A stretch of 64,000 nt of DNA from Druceiella hillmani (taxonomy: Eukaryota > Arthropoda > Insecta > Lepidoptera > Hepialidae): positions 496,001 through 560,000 of the forward strand of contig JAYKKI010000095.1 of the NCBI GenBank assembly GCA_039881145.1, in the 5' to 3' direction. Below, piece after piece: positions 1 through 11,529 of the stretch. A program made the translations under genes and the position numbers. How positions within the stretch are numbered: position 1 is the stretch's first letter; each line of letters begins with the position of its first letter. The notes below the pieces were generated by a model. It was given only the letters and a program-made list of their open reading frames with translations, ran no database searches and was not told where the DNA came from.

Positions 1-432
1 CGTTTCGATCAGGATTAATTCGTTACTCGTTCGTTTACTAGTTTTGTACCTAATTTTAACTGAATATATAAAAATCTAGCCTATTTTACTTCCAATAAAA
101 TGCGTATAACTCTTGATGATATTATAATAATGAATCCAAACGATGCGAAAAGCTAATAAAATCCTGTTTATTACGGAATTATATTTCAATTGAATTAAAA
201 AGATAAAGACGTCATATGACATTCTCTTTATATTGTGTCACAGAATTAATTTATTCATCAACTTTAAATCGTTTTTTTTAATAACGCCCTGAATAATATC
301 GTATTTCTCAGACCATCACTATGTTAAACTCAGTTATTAAATATTATATACTTGATTCAAACCCAAACATGACAAAAAGAGGTGAACAATTAGAGAATAA
401 GTATCAGTATCTGTAGACAAATCGTAGTATCC
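1..432. other. AT-rich DNA without identifiable features
   Basis: No open frame with recognisable protein similarity, no RNA gene and no clear repeat is visible here. The stretch is plain AT-rich intergenic or intronic sequence that ends at the palindromic TA tract. Confidence 0.6.
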
Positions 433-437
433 CGCAG

Positions 438-506
<69 letters not shown>

Positions 507-515
507 TGCGATATA

Positions 516-558
<43 letters not shown>

Positions 559-562
559 CAAA
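433..562. repeat. (TA)n tract bracketed by inverted CGCAGC/GCTGCG
   Basis: A long TA dinucleotide run is enclosed by CGCAGC (433-438) and its exact complement GCTGCG (505-510), so 433-510 can fold as one self-complementary hairpin of nearly 80 bases. A second TA run with one TACA interruption follows to about 559. The GC clamps make this more than a plain microsatellite and suggest that slippage or hairpin extension took place inside a pre-existing palindrome. Confidence 0.9.
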
Positions 563-716
563 ATATACTTAAAAAAATAAGTCACACCCTGATATTTCCG
601 AAACTACATGTAATTATAAAATACTCTGCGATTTTTTATATGTTTCTCCTAATTAATTATGTTATGTATTAGTAAATATTTTTTTCATGAAGTCCATATT
701 GATGATATGAATTACG

Positions 717-902
717 ATGATGTACCTCTTTTGCTTTATGATATCTTATGAAGAAGTAATATGTAAACTACTAATATTTGCGGACGACTTTGTGACCTGT
801 GTAAATTTTAAAACAAGGACACTACTACAACTCATCACGGTGAATAATTCCAAATCGTTTAATGTACACTATCTAAATCGAAGTATTGTAATATTAAATT
901 GA
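717..902 (+). pseudogene. Possible reverse-transcriptase fragment (FADD box), LINE-like
   Basis: The 61-codon frame contains LLIFADDFV, which has the form of the catalytic F/YADD box of non-LTR retrotransposon reverse transcriptases. About 30 residues follow that fit the usual pattern downstream of that box, namely a helix with LLQL and then a short beta strand ending SIVIL. Nothing upstream or downstream continues the domain, so this would be a small scrap of a LINE. The recognition rests on one motif and its spacing. A chance match in AT-rich DNA is possible, and no clade can be assigned. Confidence 0.35.
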
Positions 903-1216
903 TATTATTGAGTAGTTACCTAAATAAGGATTGTGTTAGGATCCTTTAAACACACTTTTTTGGTTTCAGTATTCTACACATGTTAAGCTACGAGAAAACC
1001 CTTTCTGTTAACCAGCTTTAAGAATATTTGGTAGTGATTCGTTGCTTGGTTGCAGAATTTTCAGGTAATAAACAAAAGCAGCCGTAATCTTATTAAAATA
1101 ACCAATAAAAATTTATTTTCAATTATTGTAGCCATTTTACTAATTTAGTGAAATGAATGTAGGCGAATAGAAAAGTATCCTTTACCAAATTCTCAATGTC
1201 ATATTGTGGTGGCCCC
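903..1216. other. AT-rich DNA, nothing identifiable
   Basis: No feature is seen between the reverse-transcriptase scrap and the first copy of the dispersed repeat. Confidence 0.5.
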
Positions 1217-1499
1217 GAATCGTAACATTCAGTCAGAAATGTTTAGAATTATAAAAACACAATAAAAATACTAAATTGTAGTTTTGCCAAAAGTGTATCC
1301 GAATACAAATATAAATAGACAGAAAAATGGTTTACATATTTTTAGAAAAATGTCTTGCTAGTTTTATAGTTAAAGAAAATGAATGTGCAATAAGTCAAGT
1401 GCATTTTTGATTGTTTGAACACGTAAAACGTGGTGTTTCGTAGTTGCCTGTATATTAATAGACGTAAGAGAAATAAAATTTAATTAGAAAGTTAACACC
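1217..1499. repeat. Dispersed repeat, copy 1 (pair with 2765-2994)
   Basis: This block is closely matched by 2765-2994 in the same orientation. Shared landmarks are GAATCGTAACATT at the start, a middle part with AAGTCAAGTGCATTTTTGAT, and ACACGTAAAACGTGGTGTT near the end. Copy 1 contains about 50 extra bases after CTAAATTG that copy 2 lacks. No coding potential, terminal repeat or poly(A) is evident, so the class is unknown. Confidence 0.85.
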
Positions 1500-2764
1500 A
1501 AATCTTGTCCACTTTTTTCTAACCCGTGGTTAGAAAACTTAAACGAGCTGGGATATTTAGCACATGGTCTGATAAATTAAACGTTAATATCATTTTAAAA
1601 TGATATCAAATTCTATAATATATACAAAGGGGTAGACAGAAATAAAGATGTTTAAAAAATTGTTAATAGATACTACTGTATCTTCAAATAAGACAGAGTT
1701 AGCTTTCGTGGTCACCAAGAAAGTCAAAGATCTATAAATCGTAATAATTTCATAAAGAACTTATTGGTTTCAGTACCTTTGATTAAATTATTTAGAGACA
1801 TTTTCAGTCTGTCTCTGCTTCAATGCCGTTTTTAGCACTAATTGGGCCAATTCAAATCGTTTTAATTTATTCTATGGTAATATTATGTATTGTAAATTAG
1901 TTTAAAATTTCCTCGGACTAAATTTACTTCAATAATAAGACGCAAAACGCTACATGTAATTACAAAGGACTACTAAAAACTATAGTGAGATAAGAAATGA
2001 TTTTGATGGTTCAAATAATGGTTCTTAAGAGTGTTTTCTAGGTTTTTAAATGTTCGTGTTAAACAAATTGCTCAAGTGTAAAGTAAACAAATGTTTCATT
2101 AAATAAAGAAGTATGATCTTATAGCACCGTGTTATGTTGGCGAGTAGACTGTGTCTTCGAAATTAACTATCGTTCAGATTAAACTGCGAGGCAAATCTCT
2201 TTTAACAAAGTTTCTATTGTGTTATGCATGTATTCTTCATTTTATTTTATCACAATATAGCGGAAAATAATACTTGTTTGCTCATCACAAGAAATAATTT
2301 ATCTATTTTTATTAAATTAAAGAACCGAATTTCACTTTTCGGTGAGTGATGGATTTTTATCGTTTGAAGATTGATTAAATTCAATTGGAAGATAATAAAC
2401 ACAATTCCTCCTTAAGTACTTTTTCTCAAATATTTGTTCATAATGACGCAATAGTTATAAACAAAGCATTTTTTGCATTGTTTTTATTTTTTATCACTTT
2501 TTTTAAACAAGAAATGGCATTAAAATCTCTTTAACTACACGGTTCAAGAAAAACATAACATTTACCGATTTTTCAAGAAAGAAGTGAACTAATTTGGTTC
2601 TCAACAGGAATTATAGGTGGACATTTAGGGAAATAATGAATAACATAATAATATAAATTAATGACTGATTTCAATCAAGCCGCCTAGATGTATTTGTATT
2701 AAAGTTTTTTTTGGTTCTCAATATAATACCTATAAAATATATTTCTGAGCAAATGCAGATTTTT
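1500..2764. other. AT-rich spacer between the two repeat copies
   Basis: No gene, RNA or repeat is recognised. The spacer is of ordinary AT-rich composition. Confidence 0.5.
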
Positions 2765-2994
2765 GAATCGTAACATTGAATCAGAAATATTTGGAATTAT
2801 TAAAACACAATAAAAACACTAAATTGTTTACATATTTTTAGAAAAATAACTTGCTACTTTTATAGTTAAAGAAAATGAATGTGTAATAAGTCAAGTGCAT
2901 TTTTGATTGTTTGAACACGTAAAACGTGGTGTTCCGCAGTTGCCTGTATATTAATAAGAGTAAGAGAAATAAAATTTAGATAGAAAGTTAATAC
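2765..2994. repeat. Dispersed repeat, copy 2
   Basis: Direct-orientation partner of 1217-1499, with scattered substitutions and a deletion of about 50 bases relative to it. The similarity stops abruptly at both ends. This fits either a small transposed element or a local direct duplication. Confidence 0.85.
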
Positions 2995-3057
2995 CTACTT
3001 TAACTTTTTAGGAATAGAATAAAAATATATATCATTTCATTTCCGAGACTATGTATA

Positions 3058-3150
3058 TGTGTGTGTGTATGTATGTATGTACATATATTTGTATTTGTAT
3101 ATATATATATATATATATACATGTATATATACATGTGTATACATGTACAT
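3058..3150. repeat. Compound TG/TA/TATG microsatellite
   Basis: A run of TG, then TATG tetranucleotides, then TA dinucleotides, then ACATGTATA palindromic units. It is a simple-sequence array with no associated gene. Confidence 0.9.
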
Positions 3151-4429
3151 CGTAATGAGGGCATAAATAAGTTGTGAGGAAATCGGACAGTCGAAAATCT
3201 TCAATGGCGAATTTCTTTATGTCGTTATTAAGTAGACTTGAGAACTGCTGATATAATATTAATGGTTAAATATACTATAAACCGATAGCTACAAATGTTA
3301 TTGAGACTACTTAATAAATTTCAAGTGTTTTGCACTAGAAAAGATCACTTTATTAACAACAATGTTTTTATATTAATCTGTATATAATATAAGAGCAAGA
3401 TTTCTAAATAAACATTTTAACTCATTGCAAATAATAAAGATTCTGTCTACTCGTATACACACAAACAACATAATTAGAGAGTTTTGAACACACCCCGTAC
3501 ATCTGCATTTAACATGCCACACAACTACCAAAAGTTATATAAAATCATGTAAATAGAATACATAGGTACCTGCCTGAAACAGAAAATAATTAAACAATAT
3601 AATAAGGCTATTCAAAGTTTATTTTACACAGAGAGTAGCCTTCGTTAAATATATTATCAAGTTTGACACATTGAATCCGTTCATGTTATCTCGCGAGTCT
3701 AGTATCCAACTTTTAAACAGCAACCATTTTCAACCAGGGTTCAAGTTTTCTTCTTGATTTTATATATTTTATCGCCTAATAAAATTTTCACACCTCGCCA
3801 ATGGGAAGTTGAGGCAGTTATTTAGTTCACTTTTTGTCAGTGTTTGTCGTATTGAGAGTTTTCGATTAATTTATACCCACCCCGGGGGCGACAGTATTGT
3901 TTTAGTTTCAAGAGGTAGCAGTTTTTGTGGTTAAAAACCATTTTTTATCTAGATTATCAGTTTTTTTATCTGAATGTCTATCGGAATATCATGTAAAAAC
4001 TACTAAATAATTTTAAATATTGTTTACAAAAACCATATCCCTAAGAATTTTACTTCAGTTAATAATTAAGAATTTTATTTCACTAGTTGAGATACTAACA
4101 AATTTTGTTATTTAAAGCAGACATTGATTAGATTGAGATTAAATAGGGTGTTAATGTCATAAGTGAACTAACGAAATGATTATGTATTTTGATGGTTCAT
4201 TAAAAAAAAAGAAACGAGCCGTCACGGGACGCCTGGCAGATGTGAAACATCGAATTCGTGCAAGTAATATGCATAAAAGACAAGATTATTACAGGAACTA
4301 AATATAGCATAATGAAAAAATAAAGTAATACGAATTTATTACAGAAAATGGTGACTATATTTAATAAAAACATTTATTTACAATTAATACAAAAATAATA
4401 AAGCACAGGTTACGTGTACCGTAGTAAAC
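3151..4429. other. AT-rich DNA with one less AT-rich patch near 3790-3910
   Basis: No gene is recognised. The patch at about 3790-3910 (CCTCGCCAATGG to CCCCGGGGGCGACAG) is noticeably richer in G and C and contains a TTGTCAGTG string that would fit an insect initiator. No downstream coding region or TATA box supports a promoter call. Confidence 0.4.
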
Positions 4430-4590
4430 AACAACGTCGAACTGAGTGAGGAGGGGGTCGCGTAGTCGGTTGCGCATGGCGACACGTCGCCATACCGTAC
4501 ACTCTACTACATATAGACTATATATATATACTTTAGTATAGCGTGGCGACCCATCGCCACTGCAAGCGTCGCCACCCCAACGATCCGGTT
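4430..4590. repeat. CpG-rich block with TGGCGAC hairpins
   Basis: In a very AT-rich setting this block has many CpGs and two short perfect hairpins built on the same heptamer: TGGCGACACGTCGCCA at 4477-4492 and GTGGCGACCCATCGCCAC at 4543-4560. A further GTCGCCACC arm lies at about 4568. A TA-rich spacer (CTATATATATATAC) separates the two hairpins. The layout suggests the ends of a small non-autonomous element or a protein-binding array. No family is recognised and no target duplication could be fixed. Confidence 0.6.
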
Positions 4591-5701
4591 TATACCTGCG
4601 CCTATAGATATTTCACATCAATAAGAGAATATTGTCCGAATATTTTTGAAAAATGAAGCGTACGGTGCAACTCTCGAGAACTAATTAAGGAATAAAATTA
4701 CTATTATGCACATCCGTTTTTTTTCCAAAATGTATATTCAATACATATTCGAAAAAACAGATATTTTACTTTTTAACGAGTACGTGTAAGTACTTCAAAA
4801 TGACCGCCGTTAGTTTCCTAATTACGTTAAGTCTTGAAATATACATTTAATAATTAACATGTGATAGATATTTATTTACATCATTGCATGTCAAATTATA
4901 TAAGCATCATTTCATATTTAGTGTAACTATTCACTTGAAATTGTTTATCATATAGTTTATACACGAAATTTAATTATTTTTAATTTTGTTTCTATTTGAA
5001 ATCATCCCATATTGACTAATTTCGGTAGTTGAAGAATACGTTTAATCTCGTGTAAAGGTTTTCTCATATTCGTACATAGCTAATTTCTCGAAAAAATAGC
5101 TACCATCTAACGTTTGGAAAAAGTAAGTCAAAGTTAAAAAATATACATATTAAAGGAAAACAAAAATATGGTGTCATCACTAATAGGTATATTTATATTG
5201 AAAAAAACATTTCTGAGGTCATACCTCATAAAATGATTGTTTGAAATCATTTCTTGAATGAACTTATTTCGAAATCCTTTCTTTAAAGCTTGAAAGCGTT
5301 TATATAATTTTTGGATGTGTCTGGTACATTTTAACTTAACATGTAAACCTTCCAGTTATAAATGAGGATAGTGGAGTAAAATAAATGTTCATAAATCAAG
5401 ATAGTATAATAGGATATCTAGTAAACACAATCACGTAAATATGGTACAATACAGGATAAATAAATCGGCTTCAGGAAACATTATTTTTTAACCCTCTAAA
5501 TATTCATGATAAGACTATCTGTTCGACAGAAATAACAGCTTTTATTTGTTTTTTCAAAAGTTTATACAATATTCAAATTTTACCTTTACATATTTATATC
5601 AATTCTAACTCACTATTTGTCTTCCCATGCAATATCAAAGCTTAAATATACAAATAATCTTTTGCATAAAAAACGGGCGGTTTTGATTTTGTCATATTAT
5701 T
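4591..5701. other. AT-rich DNA, nothing identifiable
   Basis: No gene, RNA gene or repeat is recognised in this stretch. Confidence 0.5.
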
Positions 5702-5752
5702 GTTGTATTAATTGTAATTGTTGTATTAATTGTGGTTGCATTAATTGTAATT
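5702..5752. repeat. Imperfect 18-bp tandem repeat (about 3 copies)
   Basis: The unit TTGTATTAATTGTAATTG occurs nearly three times in a row with one or two substitutions per copy. It lies about 240 bases upstream of the Tc1 transposase start. Confidence 0.85.
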
Positions 5753-5989
5753 GTTACTGGCAGGTATAGTGTATTCTGGCACATACAAAACGAACGTTCT
5801 AAATTTTAAATTTATTCTTTTTGAATGAAAATTCTCTTTCACTGTAAAAAACGTATTTTTTGGCGGTAAATGAAATCCAACTCTTATTAAGTTCTTTTTC
5901 ATTTGTTACGTTTTTTATTTTAACGAATAAATTTTAATTAAATTTCTGCTGTTCACTGCATTAGTTCATTTCTGTTCGCTGTTCTCAGT

Positions 5990-6961
5990 ATGGTTGAAAA
6001 AACGATAAGACCTAGTAAAATTATTGAGCTGCTTGAAGAAGGCTATAGCCAAATGTCGTGTGTCTCAGCAGTATAATGTGAGCCGTTCCACCGTCCAAAG
6101 GATCTGGCAACGATACCAAGAAACGGGCTCCGTCAGTAGAAGGCCCGGTACGAAATCATCAAGCTACGTACGTGGATCTCAAACAGAACCTTGAGGACGT
6201 CATAGGTACACGAGTAAGCCTATGAACAGTCAGAAGGAGACTTCAGGCCGTCAATAAACGTAGCTGTCGCCCAGCTCGGGGCCCTACATTGCTCCGTGAG
6301 CATCGAGTTGCCAGATTGAGATTCGCTCAAAATTTTTCGTCATTGACTCAATAAGGCTGGAATAATGTTTTATTCTCCGATGACGCTCGTATATCGGTTA
6401 GTGGTGAGGATCGACGTCAGCGAGTCTTATGAAGACTTGGAGAACGCTTCGCAGAAATGTGCTCTGAGGAAATCACCCCTTACGATGGAGGCTCCGTAAT
6501 GTTTTGGGCTGGTAATAACTCAGATGACCGTACCGAGTTATTTTTTATTGAAAATGGCACATTTAATGCGCAAAGGTACATAACACAGGTTCCCATTCCT
6601 CATGTCCAACCCTCATTAACAGCTATTGGAGGCGAGTCCATTTTTATGGACGCCAACGCTCGCACCCACCGCTCTAGAGACGTTGATGCGTATATGCAGG
6701 AGGCCGAAATTCGTCGGTTAGACTGTCCAGCTAGAAGTCCCAACCTCAATCCGATAGAACACATTACACAACACACAGATAGAACACAAACGATGGGTCA
6801 GAGCCGTAAAACCATCTCCAGAAAACATTCAGGCCCTTAAAAATGTAATCGTCTCTGAATGGGAACGTATTCCTCAGGAAATGATAAAAAACGTCATCAA
6901 GAGCATACCTACTAGATTAAGCGCATTGATTTTAGCTAAAGGAGGACATACTTATTCCTAA
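5990..6961 (+). pseudogene. Tc1-like (DD34E) transposase, inactivated
   Basis: A nearly full-length Tc1 transposase can be followed over 972 bases, but through frameshifts. The start MVEKTIRPSKIIELLEEG opens the N-terminal helix-turn-helix region. After a frame change near 6052 the second DNA-binding helix VSRSTVQRIWQRYQETGSV is visible. The first catalytic Asp is in LFSDDA (6379-6381), and the third catalytic residue is Glu in SPNLNPIEH (6757-6759). The second Asp is lost: the motif reads MDANAR where the family has MDDNAR, so codon 6652-6654 is Ala. From that codon to the Glu there are 34 residues, as in Tc1. A frame change after the Glu leads to a well-preserved C-terminus ending KGGHTYS at the stop. 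There are also internal stops (for example near 6448). The frame open from 6457 to 6840 is only its middle part. Clear terminal inverted repeats were not found, so the element limits are unknown. Confidence 0.92.
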
Positions 6962-9090
6962 ATTTTTAAATTTTATGTTAAATTAGTAAAAAATATTTAA
7001 AAAATAACTTTAGCCATTTCTAATGTACCGGTATGAAAACGGTCGTCTGTGGACTTTACATTGTTTTTTTTTATTTATTCGCATTTTTACTAACTAAAGT
7101 AGGTAAAAAGGATATCTCAATAGTAAATAACAATATTCTCATCATATCGCCATATAAAATGCATCAAATAATAATAAAATAACTTTGATATGGTTTATTC
7201 CTATAAGTGCACTTTTGTTTTGCAAAAGAGTATATTTTCTAAGTAATTCTATGAAGTAGTCAGTAGTATGCATGACCATTTATAATAAAAGAAAGTATTA
7301 GTATTAATATAAGTATTTTATTGCTAACGGTTTGAAAAAACACAAAGTTTGCTATGAAAATGTAAAACGTTTTATTATCAGAAATAAAATGACAGCGATA
7401 TTCTCTGAAATAAATTAAAAATGTTAGAGCTTGAGGAGTATATAATATTAGACAATGCACTAGGCCCATACTGTATGCATAGTTAAAACCTTGGAACAGT
7501 TGTGAAACCTTTGAAACATAGTGTAAATAAACATTGCCACAAATCACAATAACTTCACTAGACAACCAACTTTGTCGTAAGTTCTAAACAGCATGTCTAA
7601 ATCAGATTTGAAGAGTCTGATTATTTTTGTCTACTATAAATTTGACCAAAATTTTAACTTTCGTTCACAATACACGGCTGTCATTACGGTTCATGTACAC
7701 ATTGTTTACCTGTATACATTTTTTTTAGTTTTAATGAAGATAGATGACGCTATATTTCTATAAAATATCATCCAAAAACCTGTATTTACCATCTGACCTG
7801 ATCTCGTGTATAATAGTTATAATAGTAACACATTGATCTCAAATACTTGACAGCGCTTTATTATAATGGATAAGAAACGAGAAAGCAGCTCCTGTTTTAT
7901 ATCTTGTGATGGCTAGTCGAAAGTATAGATACTCTTAACAAGTGGTTTGTTTGAAATCGAGATGTTTGATAATAATTTTATGAAGAAGAATCTTTGAAAT
8001 TTTAACAAAAATATCAAGCCATCCAAGGGAATCTATCTAACTACAATGTTGTCTGGAAAGTTAAAATTAACTCTTTTTTCAGATTTTCACTGAAAAATAA
8101 CGGTATGATACTTAGAAAAACTATAATCATGTAAATCTCACATTCAGAAATAGATGACATATCAAACCTCGCAATAGGCAGGATATATTAAAAAAAAAGT
8201 CATGTATTTCAAATATTTTGAAGAGTCAGATGAATTTTCATACTGGCTCATTAAGTAGTTCATATTGAGCTAGGCGTGATATAAAATAAAGACTCAAAGT
8301 ATTGCATACAATGAAGATTGTCATTGTAATTTTTTGGGCCAATTACATTAAACATTTTACTAAAACACAGTAATTTTTTGATAAACAAATTAAGGACGTA
8401 ATTTGCAAAAGCGTAAATTTTGTTGTTAATATTTAGTTCGTGTCGACACTTTTCTTTTTCTGTAGAAATTTTTAAAAATATTTCTGAAGAATATTTTATA
8501 GAAATTTTTAAATGAAATATTTACTCTAAACATCATTTCTATGCAGACACTTTACGTATTAATATTTACTTAACCTCTTTAACCGCTATTAAATAAACCA
8601 ATGCGTATATCTGCCTGATAGGTCAGCGGGCTCCCATAATTATTGTATTAATTTACCCTGTGAGTTCTCGGCTAATGATACCAGTTGTCAAAGGCTCGTT
8701 TTAAAAATGTTGGTTGATTAACAGTAGTTCGAACTGCGATCTTCTTTTCCACTACTGTCGAAGATTTGTGTCTACTCATCAATCAAAACCTCAGTTGGAA
8801 CTTCCAAAGAAATGACATTGGTCGCAAAATTTTTAACAAAATGTAAACTTTCAAGCACCTTCAACAATTTATCCACAACAAAAATTATAATTCATCTATG
8901 TAAAACATTTTTCATACCGCCTTTACATGACTGTAAAAATATAAATAAAAATGCTTTTATAGATTAGTGAATTATGATACTATTTGGATTTTATCAAAAA
9001 TGACTTAAAGAGATTATAACGACTACTTTGTGCACAATTGCACCAATTTTGGTCTCTTATAATTTGACAATATTTGACATTACGAAGCGC
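6962..9090. other. AT-rich DNA without identifiable gene
   Basis: No protein similarity is recognised. The minus-strand open frame at 7260-7565 has low-complexity hydrophobic composition and no family features, so it is not called. A less AT-rich patch at about 8600-8830 is unexplained. Confidence 0.45.
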
Positions 9091-10089
9091 AACTAAACAG
9101 CCTTCATTTATTTGTGGTCATTACTGTGGGATAAGTAGAACCCTGATGTCCAGTATCAACTGCCAATTCACACGTTCATACGTGGTCTGAAAAAAAGTCC
9201 ACTCCTGACTCTCTTCCCTGAAGACCATACGTGATCTTTATTTTCAACCTTTTTTTGCCTCTCAAACTCCGTCCCTCTATTTTATTATTGCTGATATGTT
9301 TCATGGATAACTTGTCTAACTATCTTTTTTTTAGCTTGCTACTTTATTTGTTATTTATTATCTTAACTACGTATCTTTTACAATTTTATTCATACTCTGT
9401 TACAGTTTTCCGCAACACAATTTATTTTTTATTTGGTGCTTAGGTTGACGGGAAGAGATTTCTCCTGTATCATGAAACCGATCTTAATTATGTAACCATC
9501 AAATAGAAATAAAAAAATGACAGATATTTATTTAAACATTCTTAATATGAAAGAAGAGAGCCACCATATTTATATGTTTGCCGTTTCAATGAAGAAAGCG
9601 TGGTATGTCTTTCTTCTGTAATGATTTCTAAAAGAAAAAAACTTAATAACAGTCAAAAATTCATACAATCGATTAGTGATACATATGTTTAGATAAAAGA
9701 TTGTCTTTTTAGTAACGACGTTAATATATTTATATCCGACTCAGAAAATAAATAATTACAGCAATATTTTTATTCTGGGTAGTGAAAAATAATATTTTAA
9801 AAGATTTGGGCATAGAAATGGTAAATATTTTTATATTCTTATTTTCCTCTTAATTCCTATGTAACGTAGAGTACATTTAAACAATCAAAAATTAAAAAAC
9901 AAATTAAACATTTATTTGTGCACGAGGAACAGTTGTATTGATACTCATCAACGTCCACAATGTAAAATCCCTGGGAAAGAACGATTAATATCATTGGTTC
10001 ATGGAATAAAGGTTATTATTACGATAGAATATTTGAAAAAAATATATATGTACAAGAACCCAAGTATTATTCCCAAAGATATTCTTCTA

Positions 10090-10175
10090 AATATTAGGAA
10101 GTCGCGCGCGCGCACTGATAGCATACGCGCGCACCGAACACCGCAGGCGACACATAAACTGGATGCACTCTTTGT
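10090..10175. other. CG-rich block (alternating CGCGCG) within the duplication
   Basis: Contains CGCGCGCGCG and TACGCGCGCAC, exceptional in this AT-rich window. It continues into CACCGCAGGCG and a GGATGCACTCTTTGT stretch that has a recognisable partner at 30566-30620. Preservation of the second half in both duplication copies hints at a regulatory or first-exon region. The alternating CG run itself is not conserved and could be a simple repeat. Confidence 0.4.
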
Positions 10176-11529
10176 TGTAATTATTACTAATCAGTTTTCT
10201 CAAAGTCTCGTACGAGGTGTGCGCATAGCTAACAATCTTGAGCTTCGTTTTAATAATGTACGTATATTCGCTTTAAATGCGACCTGATATTTAAATAGTA
10301 GTCAGAAAACAGCTACGAAGCAAATTTTCGTTATATTTGAGGGTTTTTGTTAATTGCAAAACATTTCATTTTAAATTTAATTACTTATGCTAAAAAGAAA
10401 AGAATTGAATAATGCATTTTTCTAAATTATTTTAATCCAGTGAAAATATTTAAAAATCATGTTTTAACCTGTAGCTGTAACCATCTACTTATTTATTTAT
10501 TTATATATAATAATAGTAGAGGAGGAAGTAGTTCCATTCTCTATTTTTGAAAGATATTGAATGAATTTCAACATAATATTGAGTATTATATAAAAAATCA
10601 CTTTTTCAAGTATAACCCTAACTTGGATACCATAGAAAAATAAGAGAACTAATTTTTTTCGTTCACAAATCTCTCAATCGTTGAGTTTATAAACGTATTA
10701 AAAATTATTGAAATTTTTGAGAACAAGAGTTAACTGGAAGATTTTAGTTTTATAATAGAATTAAAAACTGACAAATTACTATTTTGGATCGTGGTTAAAG
10801 ATTTCTTCTACAAAAGGTAATTGGAAATCATGTCTATTATATTCTCAATAAAAATATAAAAAATGCAACAAATACTTTATGAAGAAACACTTTGTGATAG
10901 TTCAGAAACAAGGCAAGTTCAAGGTAATGTGACTGTGCTAACATTTGATTGCTGTTAGTGTTCACTGTAGGAAAATATAAAACTCCACGATATTGATGGC
11001 GTTATTGAAATCTAATATTATCAAAATAAATACTCACTTTTCAAGTACTTTAATGGGTTCAGAGGAAAACTAACAAATAAATGGTATATTGAATAAACCA
11101 AGAGATACTACAAATTCCACCAGAAGTATATTAAATTTTTTTTATGCAATACAAAGTTAAGACGTTTTGGAATAGATATTTAAAAAGACATTTTAAGTGC
11201 AAACGTAATTTAATCCTTCTTTCATTTAGTGAAACTTTGAGGGTTGAAGGGTTATTTACGTATGAACCGGCACATTCCAAAACATAAGCTAACTTTGTGA
11301 CTAGAAAACGATAGCTCGTATCACTATATCAGAGCTAGTAGCTTTGATAAATGATTTTGTGTAAACCCTGTGGTACTTCACATACTTTGAGCAGTAGAAC
11401 GGGGGTTTAAATTTTATTCCACACGAGTAACCGTCAGTTATACGTTAAATTCGAATAACGGTATGATTAAAGTATTGCAGTGTTTATATTTATATACGTA
11501 ACATGATTAACGAAATCATATTTAAAGTA

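Noticed and set aside
9916..10287. 123-codon open frame on the plus strand
   Set aside because: It crosses the alternating CG run, has no recognisable domain, and its partner region in the second duplication copy does not keep the frame. Most likely chance.
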